Assembly: GCF_029846175.1 (NCBI RefSeq)
Contig: NZ_JARWAC010000029.1
Location: 1-64,000, forward strand
Direction: 5' to 3'
Source: Sphaerisporangium sp. TRM90804
GTDB taxonomy: Bacteria; Actinomycetota; Actinomycetes; Streptosporangiales; Streptosporangiaceae
DNA: 64,000 bases
Within the stretch, counting starts at the first letter, position 1; every line of letters begins with the position of its first letter. The position numbers and the translations under genes are program-made. The notes beneath the pieces were generated by a model that made no database searches, was not told the DNA's origin, and was given only the letters and a program-made list of their open reading frames with translations. Below are positions 8,933 to 17,691 of the stretch, in pieces.

Positions 8933-9939
8933 GACGCCTCCTGCTTGATGAACTTGAACTGCAGCGCGGTGATGATCATGATGAAGACCAGCAGGATGAA
9001 GGACATCGCGCAGGCGGCGCCCATCGCGTCGTACCTGAACGCGTACAGGTAGAGGTGCAGCACGTAGGTCAGGCCCGACTGCTCGGGCCCGCCGGTCACG
9101 CTCCTGTTGCCGCCGCCGGAGAAGATGACGTACACCAGGCCGAACACCTGCAACGCCGCGATGACGCCGGTCACCGTCAGGTAGAACGTCGTGGGCCGCA
9201 GCATCGGCACGACGATCCTCCAGAACCGCTGCACCGGGCCCGCCCCGTCGACGATCGCCGCCTCGCGGATGGAGGACGGGATCCCCTTCAGGCCGGCCAG
9301 GTAGATGATCATGGAGATGCCGCACTGCCAGGCGGCGATGAAGGACAGGGCCGGGATCACCAGCTCGGGGGTGTTGAGCCAGTTCTGCCGGGGGATGCCG
9401 ACCAGCCCGATCACGGTGTTGATCAGGCCGTACTGCGGGTCGTAGAGCCAGCGCCAGATCGCGCCGACGGCCGCCTCTGCGGTGACCACCGGTAGGAAGA
9501 GCAGCAGCCGGAAGACGTTCGCGCCCCGGCGGATCGTGTTGAGCAGCAGGGCCTGTGCCAGCGCCGCCATCAGCGTCAGCGGCACCGCGATGATCGTGTA
9601 CTGCAGGCTGACCCGCACCGACTGCCAGAAGTGCGGGTACTTCACGTCGTCGAACAGCAGGTCGGCGTAGTTGGCGAAGCCGACCCAGTCGGGCGTCGTC
9701 CGCAGGTTCCAGTCGGTGAAGCTGTAGTACAGGGCCGCCAGGGCGGGATACAGGAGGAAGACGACGAAGTACACCAGCGCGGGAGCGATCAGCAGCCACG
9801 CGGTGACGCGGTCGCGCCACCGGACGCCCGGGCGGCGGCGCCGCCCGGGCTCGGGAGTCGCGGTGGGCCGGTCGACCGGCACCGGAGTCGCCGTGGTGAT
9901 CTCTCCCCCGGCCGGCGGACTGCCGGTCAGCCGGTCCAT
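8929..9939 (-). CDS. Sugar ABC transporter permease (MalF type)
   Basis: A 336-residue permease with a proline/threonine-rich cytoplasmic N-terminus and six helices starting at about residue 47. The EAA loop reads EAAIVDGAGPVQRFWRIVVPML. The ATG at 9939 lies 10 codons into a frame overlapping the end of the binding-protein gene by 13 bases, so the three transport genes form one operon (binding protein, this permease, second permease). The substrate is not predictable from sequence. Confidence 0.92.
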   Translation of the reverse strand: MDRLTGSPPAGGEITTATPVPVDRPTATPEPGRRRRPGVRWRDRVTAWLLIAPALVYFVVFLLYPALAALYYSFTDWNLRTTPDWVGFANYADLLFDDVKYPHFWQSVRVSLQYTIIAVPLTLMAALAQALLLNTIRRGANVFRLLLFLPVVTAEAAVGAIWRWLYDPQYGLINTVIGLVGIPRQNWLNTPELVIPALSFIAAWQCGISMIIYLAGLKGIPSSIREAAIVDGAGPVQRFWRIVVPMLRPTTFYLTVTGVIAALQVFGLVYVIFSGGGNRSVTGGPEQSGLTYVLHLYLYAFRYDAMGAACAMSFILLVFIMIITALQFKFIKQEAS

Positions 9940-11147
9940 CCGAGCAGGGCGCGGGTCTTGTCCGCCGCGTCGGTGAGGGCCTGCTGGGAGGTGGCCTTGC
10001 CGCTGAGCGCCGACTCGATCGCCGGGGCGATGATCTCGTCGTTGATCTGGATCCACTCGGGCACGGCCGGGCGGGCCTGAGCGACCTTGAGCTGCTCCAG
10101 GAAGGCCGCCTGGTCGGGGCCGAACGTCGCGGCGTCGCGCTCGGCCGCCGCGATGTTGGTCGGGAACCCGCCGAGCGCCTGCGCGAGCTGGGTGTTGTTG
10201 GTGGAGTTGGTCAGCCAGGCCAGCCACTTCCAGGCGATGTCGGCGTTCTTGCCCTTGCTGAACACCACCGCGTTCTCGCCGCCGATGTTGCCGGCGGGCT
10301 CGTTCTTGTACGGCAGCGGTGCGACGCTGAACTGCATGTCGGGGAACTGGTCCTTGATGGTGGCGACGTCCCACGGGCCGGAGATCATCATTCCGGCGAG
10401 GCCGTTCTGGAACGCCATGTCCGCGTCGGTGATCTCGCGGGGAGAGGACTTCAGCAGGTCGACCCAGAGCTGCAGCGCCTCGACGGCGGGAGGCTGGTCG
10501 AACAGGACCTTCTTCTCGTCGGCGTTCGCCATCTCGCCGCCGGCCGAGGCGACGAAGCCGGGCCACATCCAGCCGCCGTAGCCGTCGCCCTTGGGCACGA
10601 CGATGCCCGCGACCTTCGAGTCCTTCTGGTGGATGCCCGCGGCCACCTGCTTCAGCTCGTCCCAGGTCTTGGGCGGCGTCGGCACGAGCTGCTTGTTGTA
10701 GAAGAGCCCGACCGTCGTGTGGTCGACCGGCACGCCGTACAGCTTGCCGTTGACGCGGTTGGTCGTCAGCGCGCCCTCGTAGAACGCCTTCTCGTCGACG
10801 GTGCCGGCCGGCACCTCCTTGATCGTGCTGTCAAGGGCGTAACGCGAGACGAGCGGCTGGTCGAGGATCCCGGCGTCGGGCACCGAGCCGCTGGCGAGGG
10901 CGCTGCCCAGCTTGGTGTTGTAGTCGTCCTTCGGGATCTTGACGATCTTGACGCTTACGCCGGGGTTCGCCTTCTCGAAGTCGGTGCGGATCTTCTCGAC
11001 CACTTCGCCGGCCTGCGGCGTGCGGTCCTGGAACATCCAGTACGTCAGCGTCTTGTCAGCCGCGCCGCCCTCGGAGTCGCCGCCGCACGCGGCGAGCCCG
11101 GCGAGCAACGCTACGGCCGCGGCCGCTCCGGTCACTCTCCTGATCAT
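9927..11147 (-). CDS. Extracellular sugar-binding lipoprotein of ABC importer
   Basis: A 406-residue family-1 solute-binding protein. The signal peptide MIRRVTGAAAAVALLAGLAAC ends in a lipobox (LAAC, Cys21), so it is anchored to the outer face of the membrane. The periplasmic-binding fold segments TLTYWMFQ, FEKANPGVSV and GVPVDHTTVGLFYNKQL are characteristic. It is first in the operon and faces the divergent ROK regulator across about 180 bases, which is the likely control point. Confidence 0.92.
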   Translation of the reverse strand: MIRRVTGAAAAVALLAGLAACGGDSEGGAADKTLTYWMFQDRTPQAGEVVEKIRTDFEKANPGVSVKIVKIPKDDYNTKLGSALASGSVPDAGILDQPLVSRYALDSTIKEVPAGTVDEKAFYEGALTTNRVNGKLYGVPVDHTTVGLFYNKQLVPTPPKTWDELKQVAAGIHQKDSKVAGIVVPKGDGYGGWMWPGFVASAGGEMANADEKKVLFDQPPAVEALQLWVDLLKSSPREITDADMAFQNGLAGMMISGPWDVATIKDQFPDMQFSVAPLPYKNEPAGNIGGENAVVFSKGKNADIAWKWLAWLTNSTNNTQLAQALGGFPTNIAAAERDAATFGPDQAAFLEQLKVAQARPAVPEWIQINDEIIAPAIESALSGKATSQQALTDAADKTRALLGWTG

Positions 11148-11284
11148 GGTCGTCTCCTAGTCGGGGGGGTTGCACAGAAGATAATGTAAGTTTCGAAAAA
11201 AGATGAGAGCCCGCGGGAAACGCTTTGGTAACGCGAATGTGAGACGTTCCCAGGCCAGGTGTCCGCAGGTGACGGGCGACCCGC

Positions 11285-11299
11285 GTTCGGTTTCTGAAC
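11285..11299. promoter_or_regulatory. Possible operator in the ROK/sugar-ABC divergent region
   Basis: GTTCGGTTTCTGAAC is a hyphenated inverted repeat (GTTC-G / C-GAAC) between the divergent binding-protein and ROK genes. A TTTCGAAA palindrome also lies at 11191-11198. Either could be a binding site for the adjacent ROK repressor; this is inference from position and symmetry. Confidence 0.35.
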
Positions 11300-11330
11300 T
11301 AACATGGCGCCTGAATCGGGAGGTAGACCA

Positions 11331-12518
11331 TTGGCCAGGCTCGAACGCAGGACGGTCCGCGATGTCCGTAAGGGCAACCGCGCGATGCTCCTGCGGACGC
11401 TCTACTTCACCGGTTCCGCGAGCCGCAACGACCTCATCCGGCTGACCGGGCTGAGCGCCGCGACCGTCAGCACCATGACCGGCGACCTCCTTGAGGAGTC
11501 GATCATCATGGAGGCCGGGCAGGTCGACTCCGACGGCGGGCGCCCGCGCGTCCTGCTGCGCGTCAACCCCACCTATGGGTACGCGGTCGGCGTCGACGTG
11601 GCCGAGACGCACGTCCGCGTCGAGCTGTTCGACCTTGAGATGAAGGAACGCGCCAAGGTCGACTACGCGCTGCGCCCCGCCCGGCACGACCCCGAGCTGG
11701 TCGCCCGCCACATCCTGGCGGGCATCGACGTCGTGCTCTCCGACGCCGGCGTCACCACCGGCCAGGTGCTCGGCGTCGGGGTCGGCGTGCCCGGCATAGT
11801 GCGGCGCGGGCCCGACTTCGTCATCCACGCCAAGACCTTCGGCTGGGACGGCGTGCCGTTCGGCACGCTCCTGAGCGCGGGCACCCCGCTTCCGCTGTAC
11901 GTCGACAACGGCGCCAAGGCGATGGGGCAGGCCGAGCTGTGGTTCGGCTCGGGCCGGGGCGCGGGCAACGCCGTCATCGTGCTGATCGGCTCGGGCGTCG
12001 GCGCCACCGTCGTCTCCGACGGGGCCACGTTCCAGGGCGTGAGCAGCAGCGCCGGCGAGTGGGGGCACACCAAGATCATCGTTGGCGGGCGGCCCTGCCG
12101 GTGCGGCGGGCGTGGATGCCTGGAGGCCTACATCGGCGCCGAGGCCATCCTCGAACGCGCCGGGGTCTCCACGCAGACGACCGGCTGGCAGGAGGAGCTG
12201 GCCCGCGTGCTCGACTCCGGCTCCCCCGCGGTCGCGGAGACCGCCACCTACCTGGGCGTCGGGCTGGCCAACCTGGTCAACCTGCTCAACCCCGAGCGCA
12301 TCGTCATCGGCGGCTGGGTCGGCCTGATGCTCGGCGAGCGACTGCTGCCCGAGATCCTCCAGGCCGCCGCCGAGAACTCCCTGGCTCAGCCGTACGCCGC
12401 GACGTCGATCGTGCTCGGCCGCCTGGGCCCCGACGCCGTCGCCCTGGGCGCCGCCACCCTCGTCCTGCGGAACTTCCTCGACGCCACCCCCGCCTCCCGC
12501 GTCACCGCCGCGGGATGA
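11331..12518 (+). CDS. ROK family transcriptional repressor
   Basis: A 395-residue regulator with an N-terminal winged helix-turn-helix (SRNDLIRLTGLSAATVSTMTGDL, about residues 29-51) and a ROK sugar-kinase-like domain. The ROK zinc motif is present as CRCGGRGCLEAY and the segment SAGEWGH matches the family. The TTG at 11331 is preferred because GGGAGGT lies seven bases upstream; the ATG at 11304 lacks an RBS. It is divergent from the sugar ABC operon and is followed by an isomerase-like gene, the usual layout for a repressor relieved by an imported sugar. Confidence 0.9.
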   Translation: MARLERRTVRDVRKGNRAMLLRTLYFTGSASRNDLIRLTGLSAATVSTMTGDLLEESIIMEAGQVDSDGGRPRVLLRVNPTYGYAVGVDVAETHVRVELFDLEMKERAKVDYALRPARHDPELVARHILAGIDVVLSDAGVTTGQVLGVGVGVPGIVRRGPDFVIHAKTFGWDGVPFGTLLSAGTPLPLYVDNGAKAMGQAELWFGSGRGAGNAVIVLIGSGVGATVVSDGATFQGVSSSAGEWGHTKIIVGGRPCRCGGRGCLEAYIGAEAILERAGVSTQTTGWQEELARVLDSGSPAVAETATYLGVGLANLVNLLNPERIVIGGWVGLMLGERLLPEILQAAAENSLAQPYAATSIVLGRLGPDAVALGAATLVLRNFLDATPASRVTAAG

Positions 12519-12645
12519 CCCCTCCCCACGCCCCGGCGATGACGTCCCGTCCCCCCGTACCGGACACCCCCGGCCCGACGGGCACCCGCTCCGCCGAGCC
12601 CCGCCCCGCGGGGCCGCCGCCACGGGCCCGGCACCAGGCAGCGCG

Positions 12646-13455
12646 ATGACGGCCTGGCCGCTGGCGGTGAGCACGCTCGGGCTGCCGGGGAGCGACCTGG
12701 CCGAGGCGTGCCGCGTCGCCGCGAGGGCCGGGTGCGCGGGGCTGGAGCTGCGAGCCCACCCCGACACCGGTGTGCACGTCGGCATGTCCGCGCGGGAACG
12801 CGCGCGTGCCCGCGACGTGCTCGCCGACGCGGGCCTGGTCGCGCTCGCCGTCGCCGGGTACACCCGCGTCGCCGCCCCGGCGCCCGACGCGGACGTCCTG
12901 GACTCCCTGCGCGCCGAGATCACCCTCGCCGCCGACCTCGGCGCCCGCCACCTGCGTGTCTTCCCCGGCGGTGACCCGGAGACCCAGACGGACGACCCGG
13001 ACGCCGAGCGGGCGGCGCGGCGGCTGCGCGCGGTCGCCGGGCAGGCGGGGGAGGCAGGGGTGCGGGTGCTGGTGGAGACGCACGACTCCCACGCCACGGG
13101 CCGCCGGGTGCGGCACCTGCTGGAGGCGGCGGCCGTGCCCGAGGTCACCGGGGCGATCTGGGACGTCCTGCACCCGTGGCGGCACGGCGAGGACCCGCCG
13201 GACACCCTGGCCGCCCTCGGCGACCACCTCGGCTACGTGCAGATCAAGGACGCCGTCTCGGCCACCGACACCACCCCCGTCCCCCTGGGCACCGGAAGCG
13301 TCCCGCTCCCCCGGATCCAGCGCCTCCTGGCCGACCACCGCTACAACGGCTGGATCTCCCTGGAGTGGGAACGCACCTGGTACCCCCACGTCCCCCCGGT
13401 CACCGCCATCCTCCCCGCCGCCCTGACCTGGTCCCAAGCCCTCCCACCCCGCTGA
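12646..13455 (+). CDS. Sugar phosphate isomerase/epimerase family TIM-barrel protein
   Basis: A 269-residue protein of the xylose-isomerase-like AP-endonuclease-2 TIM-barrel family. Metal-ligand-like residues are visible at LVETHDSHATG, GAIWDVLHPW, YVQIKDA and the C-terminal ISLEWERTW. It most likely isomerises, epimerises or dehydrates a sugar or inositol derivative. It lies 127 bases after the ROK gene on the same strand, consistent with a role in catabolism of the substrate imported by the divergent ABC system. The exact reaction cannot be assigned. Confidence 0.85.
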   Translation: MTAWPLAVSTLGLPGSDLAEACRVAARAGCAGLELRAHPDTGVHVGMSARERARARDVLADAGLVALAVAGYTRVAAPAPDADVLDSLRAEITLAADLGARHLRVFPGGDPETQTDDPDAERAARRLRAVAGQAGEAGVRVLVETHDSHATGRRVRHLLEAAAVPEVTGAIWDVLHPWRHGEDPPDTLAALGDHLGYVQIKDAVSATDTTPVPLGTGSVPLPRIQRLLADHRYNGWISLEWERTWYPHVPPVTAILPAALTWSQALPPR

Positions 13456-13793
13456 CCCGGCGCCGCCGGCCGTCCGAGGATCGGTCTCCCGTCCTCCAGG
13501 TGAGGTGTTCGTCCGGCCGTCCCTGAAATGGCGCCTTCGGCCCAGCCTTCCAGGGCGCCCCTCATTCAGCCCCTTCGCCCGCCGTCGCGCTGGTGGCAGG
13601 TCGCCCGCGCGACGGTGAATGGTGGGCAGGGCGAGAGTCGCCCTTGAGAAGGGCGCGCCGAAGGCACCATTTCAGGGACGGCCCTCCGATCGAAGACGGT
13701 CCGGGGACGGCTCCTGGATCAGTGACGACCGCTGGGTGGGCGCTACCGCGGGGGCACCTGGCTCACCCCCCGGCGGACGGTGGGGTGAGCCAG
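13456..13793. other. Convergent intergenic region holding a long inverted repeat
   Basis: This 338-base gap between convergent genes has no credible coding frame. Its main content is the inverted repeat described separately, so it probably serves as a bidirectional terminator or is a small non-autonomous element. Confidence 0.6.
13515..13683. repeat. Inverted repeat, 27-base arms with 115-base spacer
   Basis: The arms at 13515-13541 and 13657-13683 are reverse complements with a single mismatch; their core is CGTCCCTGAAATGG. The spacer is itself imperfectly self-complementary around the centre (GGGCG and CCGTCGCG blocks), so about 170 bases could fold into one long hairpin. It lies between the stops of two convergent genes. 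Confidence 0.75.
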
Positions 13794-15716
13794 TTAGCGG
13801 GAGGTGCCGTGCCAGCTTTGCCAGAGGGCGGCGTAGGGGCCTTCGGCCGCCACCAGCTCCTCGTGGGAGCCGAGTTCGGTGATGCGGCCGTTCTCGACGA
13901 CGGCCACGCGGTCGGCGTCGTGCGCGGTGTACAGGCGGTGCGCGATGGCGATCACCGTGCGGCCCTGCAGGACGGCGGCGAGCGAGCGTTCCAGATGCCG
14001 GGCCGCGCGGGGGTCGATGAGCGAGGTGGCCTCGTCGAGGACCAGCGTGTGCGGGTCGGCGAGCACCAGCCGGGCGAGGGCCACCTGCTGCGCCTGCGCG
14101 GGCGAGACCGCGAGGCCGCCCGAGCCGACGACGGTGCCGAGGCCGTCCGGCAGGGCTTCGACCCACTCCCAGGCGTCCACCGCCCGCAGCGCCCCCGTGA
14201 CCTCGTCGTCCCCGGCGCCGGGGCGGCCGATGAGCACGTTGTCGCGCACGGTGCCCCGGAACACGTGGTGCTCCTGGGTGACCAGCGCGACGTGCCCGCG
14301 CAGCTCGTCGAGCGGAAGGTCGACCAGCGGCACTCCCCCGACGGTGACCGCGCCGGTGCGCGGGCCGTGGATGCCCGCCAGCAGCCGGCCCAGCGTCGAC
14401 TTGCCGGCGCCGGACGGGCCCACCATGGCGAGCCGCTCGCCCGGGGCGAGGTCCAGCGAGACGCCGTGCAGCACGTCGCGGCCCTCGCGGTAGGCGTAGC
14501 GCACGTCGTCGGCGACGATGGCCTCGCCGTCGGGGCGGCGCGCGCCGGGCGCGCGGTCGTCGGGCACGTTGGCCACGCCCAGCAGGCGCGCCATGGACGC
14601 GCCGCCGACCTGCAGCTCGTCGACCCACGACAGGAAGCGGTCGAGCGGGTCGATGAGCTGCTGCACGTACAGCGTGGCGGCGGTGACCTGGGCCAGCGAC
14701 ACCCACCCGTTCAGGTGGAACAGGCCGCCGGCCAGCAGCGTGGCCACGACGGGCAGGACGTAGCCGAACTCGACGGCGGGGAACCACACCGTGCGCAGGC
14801 TCAGCGTGTAGCGCTCGGCGGCCCACGACCGCGCGATGTCGGTGTCGGTGCGCTCGTGCCTGCGGCGCTGCAGGTTGTAGGCCTCGACGGTCCTCGCGCC
14901 CTCGACGGTCTCGCTGAGCCCTGCGGTCATCTCCGCGTACGCGGCGTTCTCGCGCAGGTAGCCGTCCCTGGCCCGCTTGAGGTACCAGCGGGTGGAGATC
15001 CAGATCAGCGGGACGGCGACCAGCGCGGGCAGCATCAGCAGCGGGCCCACGAGCAGCAGCGCGCCGAGCACGAACGCGCCCGCGACCACGGCGATCAGGG
15101 TCTCCGGGACGGCGTGCCGCACCGTGCGCGACAGCGCGTCGACGTCGCGGGAGGTGCGGGTCACGAGGTCGCCGGTGCCCGCGCGCTCGACCGTGGACAG
15201 CGGCAGGGCGAGCACGCGGTCGACGAACTCCTCGCGCAGCTCCGCCAGCACCTTCTCGCCCAGCTTGGCCGAGGCGTACACGGCGAACCGGATCAGGACG
15301 GCCTGGACCAGGATGAAGCCCGCGATGGTGAGCACGACCACGTCGACGTCGACGCCGCTGCCGTCGCGGACCCCCTGCACCAGATCGCCGAGCAGCCGGG
15401 GGCCGGCCAGCCCCGCGACCGCCGCCAGGCCGTGCAGGCCGAGCGCGACGCCGAGCCGGCGCGGGTACTTCAGCGTCAGCCGCCGCGCGTACGCCCGTAC
15501 CTGCGCCTGGTCGGCGACGGGCAGGATGCGCGTGGGGTCGCCGCCGGCCGCCGCCGGGCCGGGTGCCGCACCCGCCGGGGACGCGCCCGCCGGGGACGCG
15601 GCCGGGGCCCGGCCGTCGACGGCCGGGCCGGCCTGCCCGCCCGGGGACGCGGTCAGCGGGTCGCCGGGCTTCGCCTGCCCCGTGGAGGGGGAGGTCGTGC
15701 CGGTGGTGTCGTCCAT
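13794..15716 (-). CDS. ABC exporter half-transporter A (intact Walker motifs, degenerate signature)
   Basis: A 640-residue fused membrane/ATPase subunit. An alanine/proline-rich N-terminal tail (1-65) precedes six membrane helices and the ATPase domain. Walker A (GPSGAGKST, about 431-439), Walker B (TLVLDEAT, about 557) and the H-loop (IAHRL, about 592) are intact, but the ABC signature, normally LSGGQ, reads VSPAQ. The partner gene lies 2 bases upstream and has the reverse defects, so the dimer keeps exactly one complete ATP site. Export of a lipid, peptide or drug is likely; the substrate is unknown. Confidence 0.9.
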   Translation of the reverse strand: MDDTTGTTSPSTGQAKPGDPLTASPGGQAGPAVDGRAPAASPAGASPAGAAPGPAAAGGDPTRILPVADQAQVRAYARRLTLKYPRRLGVALGLHGLAAVAGLAGPRLLGDLVQGVRDGSGVDVDVVVLTIAGFILVQAVLIRFAVYASAKLGEKVLAELREEFVDRVLALPLSTVERAGTGDLVTRTSRDVDALSRTVRHAVPETLIAVVAGAFVLGALLLVGPLLMLPALVAVPLIWISTRWYLKRARDGYLRENAAYAEMTAGLSETVEGARTVEAYNLQRRRHERTDTDIARSWAAERYTLSLRTVWFPAVEFGYVLPVVATLLAGGLFHLNGWVSLAQVTAATLYVQQLIDPLDRFLSWVDELQVGGASMARLLGVANVPDDRAPGARRPDGEAIVADDVRYAYREGRDVLHGVSLDLAPGERLAMVGPSGAGKSTLGRLLAGIHGPRTGAVTVGGVPLVDLPLDELRGHVALVTQEHHVFRGTVRDNVLIGRPGAGDDEVTGALRAVDAWEWVEALPDGLGTVVGSGGLAVSPAQAQQVALARLVLADPHTLVLDEATSLIDPRAARHLERSLAAVLQGRTVIAIAHRLYTAHDADRVAVVENGRITELGSHEELVAAEGPYAALWQSWHGTSR

Positions 15717-15718
15717 GC

Positions 15719-17521
15719 CTAGTCCTCCCCTCGGGTGACGGTCGCGCGGTAGGCGGGGGCGGACGCGAGCAGGGCCCGGTGGGAGCCCTCGGCGCGTACC
15801 AGGCCGCCGTCGATGAAGATCACGTGGTCGGCCCGGTCGAGGACCAGCGGGCTGGTCGTGCAGACCAGCGTGGTGCGTCCGAGGCGGGCCTTGCCGAGCC
15901 GCTCGGCGATGCGCGCCTCGGTGTGGGCGTCGACCGCGCTGGTGGGCTCGACCAGCACCAGCACCTCGGGGTCGGCGAGCAGGGCGCGCGCCAGCCTCAG
16001 GCGCTGCTGCTGGCCGCCGGAGAACTCGCGGCCGGCCTCGGCCACGTGCGACTCCAGGCCCTCGGGCAGCGCCTCGACGACGTCCTCGGCGCAGGCCGTG
16101 TGCAGCGCGTGCGCCAGGTCGTCCTCCGACGCCGAACCGGTGACGTCGAGCTGGTCGCGCAGCCGCCCGGTGAACAGCCGGGCGGCGTTGTCGGCCACCA
16201 GGACGCGCCCGCGCACCTCGGCCAGCGGCAGATCGCGGAGCTGGACGCCGCCGAAGGTGACGTCGGCGGGGACGTAGTGCCCGAGCCGGTCGGCGACGGT
16301 GACGGCCTCCTCGGGGGTCGTGCCGGCCAGGGCGGTGAACCGCCCGCACCGCACGGTGACGCCCGAGGCGGTGTCCACCAGGTCGCCGCCGGGCGTGGTG
16401 TCGCCGGCCCGCTCGCCGCCGCGCGGGGCGGCGGAGGTCTCCTGGCCGGCGCCGTGGGCGGCCTCGCGGTTTCCGCCGCGTGTGCCGGCGGCTGACGCCT
16501 GGTCGCCCCGGGGTGCGGGCGCGCCGGTGATCTCGGGGTCCAGGGCGAGGATGCGGACGACGCGACGCGCGGCCACGTGGCCCTTGGTGAGCTTGTCGGC
16601 GGCCTCCGTCAGGGTGCGCAGCGGGCCTATCAGGAACAGCGCGTAGCCGTAGAAGGCGACGAGCTGGCCGACGGTGATCGCGCCGTCCTGGGCCAGGTGG
16701 GCTCCGCGCCAGGTGACGAACGCCACCAGTATCCCGGGCAGCAGGAGCTGCGCCCCCTCCAGGGCGGCGTCGATCGAGGCGACCCGCACCCCGGCGTGCC
16801 GCACCTTCTGGGACTCCTCGCGGTAGCGGTCGGCGAAGACCCGCTCGCCGCCGATGCCGCGCAGCACCCGCAGGCCCGCCACGATGTCGGAGGCGCGGGT
16901 GGCGAGATCGCCCTGAAGGTCGCGCTGCCGGTGCTGCCTGCGGTGCAGCGGGCGCAGCAGCGGGGCGACCGCCAGTGCCATCAGCGGCACGCCGACCAGC
17001 ACGATCAGGCCGAGCTGCGGCGAGGTGCCGAGCAGGATGACGGTGACCGTGCCGATCGCGACGACCGAGCCGCTGCCGCGCAGCAGGATGTCCATGGAGT
17101 TGCCGATGTGGGCGATGTCGGAGTTGCCGACGCTGATCACCTCACCGGTGGAGAGCAGCTTCGGCAGCGTCGCGCCCAGCCGGGTGGCCTGCCGGGCGGT
17201 CACCTGCACCGTGCGGTAGGCGGCGCCCAGCCAGGTGTAGACCGCGAACCGGTGGCGCATGATGCCGCCGAAGGCCGTGACGCTGCCGAGGCCGAGCAGC
17301 ACGGCCGACCAGCGGACGAGCCCTTCGGCGTCCTCGGCGGTGAGGCTGTCGATCGCGCGGCCGATGACCGCGGGCACCAGCGCCTGCGCCAGATACCACA
17401 GCACCGCGTACCCGATGCCGATCAGCAGCGGCCCCTTCTGCCCGCGCGCGATCCACCACAGGTACCGGAAAGGGCTGCGGGCATCGGGCACGCCGGGATC
17501 GGCGACGGGAAGGGAGCGCAT
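15719..17521 (-). CDS. ABC exporter half-transporter B (Walker A lost, intact signature)
   Basis: A 600-residue fused ABC exporter subunit with six membrane helices (about 20-310). Its ATPase domain has an intact signature (FSGGQQQ, about 500) and D-loop region, but the Walker A site is replaced by LAGTTPEEAVTVAD (about 400), the Walker B Asp is Val in VLVLVEP, and the H-loop His is missing (CTTSP). A 70-residue Gly/Ala-rich insert precedes the ATPase domain. It cannot bind ATP normally but can complete the site of its partner, as in heterodimeric exporters with one degenerate site. It is divergent from an HTH gene. Confidence 0.9.
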   Translation of the reverse strand: MRSLPVADPGVPDARSPFRYLWWIARGQKGPLLIGIGYAVLWYLAQALVPAVIGRAIDSLTAEDAEGLVRWSAVLLGLGSVTAFGGIMRHRFAVYTWLGAAYRTVQVTARQATRLGATLPKLLSTGEVISVGNSDIAHIGNSMDILLRGSGSVVAIGTVTVILLGTSPQLGLIVLVGVPLMALAVAPLLRPLHRRQHRQRDLQGDLATRASDIVAGLRVLRGIGGERVFADRYREESQKVRHAGVRVASIDAALEGAQLLLPGILVAFVTWRGAHLAQDGAITVGQLVAFYGYALFLIGPLRTLTEAADKLTKGHVAARRVVRILALDPEITGAPAPRGDQASAAGTRGGNREAAHGAGQETSAAPRGGERAGDTTPGGDLVDTASGVTVRCGRFTALAGTTPEEAVTVADRLGHYVPADVTFGGVQLRDLPLAEVRGRVLVADNAARLFTGRLRDQLDVTGSASEDDLAHALHTACAEDVVEALPEGLESHVAEAGREFSGGQQQRLRLARALLADPEVLVLVEPTSAVDAHTEARIAERLGKARLGRTTLVCTTSPLVLDRADHVIFIDGGLVRAEGSHRALLASAPAYRATVTRGED

Positions 17522-17644
17522 AGGCCTTCAAGGCTGTCGCACCCGAGGTGGGCCCGGCAAACCATTTATCCAGCCTCCACGCGGCGGCACCAGCGAAAAC
17601 ACGCGGCGCCGCCGGGTCCGTCGCAGATCTTCCCGCGCACGCGC

Positions 17645-17687
17645 GTCAACCAAGGTTGACACCGGATGGGCGTCAACCTATATTGAC
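17645..17687 (+). promoter_or_regulatory. Near-consensus promoter with twin palindromic operators, leaderless start
   Basis: TTGACA (17656-17661) and TATATT (17679-17684) are 17 bases apart. Two 16-base inverted repeats overlap them: GTCAACCAAGGTTGAC (17645-17660, perfect) abuts the -35, and GTCAACCTATATTGAC (17672-17687) covers the -10. Their centres are 27 bases apart. Transcription should begin at about 17691-17692, which is the A of the ATG, so the transcript is probably leaderless. The downstream HTH protein is the obvious candidate repressor. Confidence 0.75.
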
Positions 17688-17691
17688 ACTC

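Noticed and set aside
11157-13205. 682-codon minus-strand frame
   Set aside because: Antisense shadow of the ROK and isomerase genes, which have clear domains, RBSs and codon bias.
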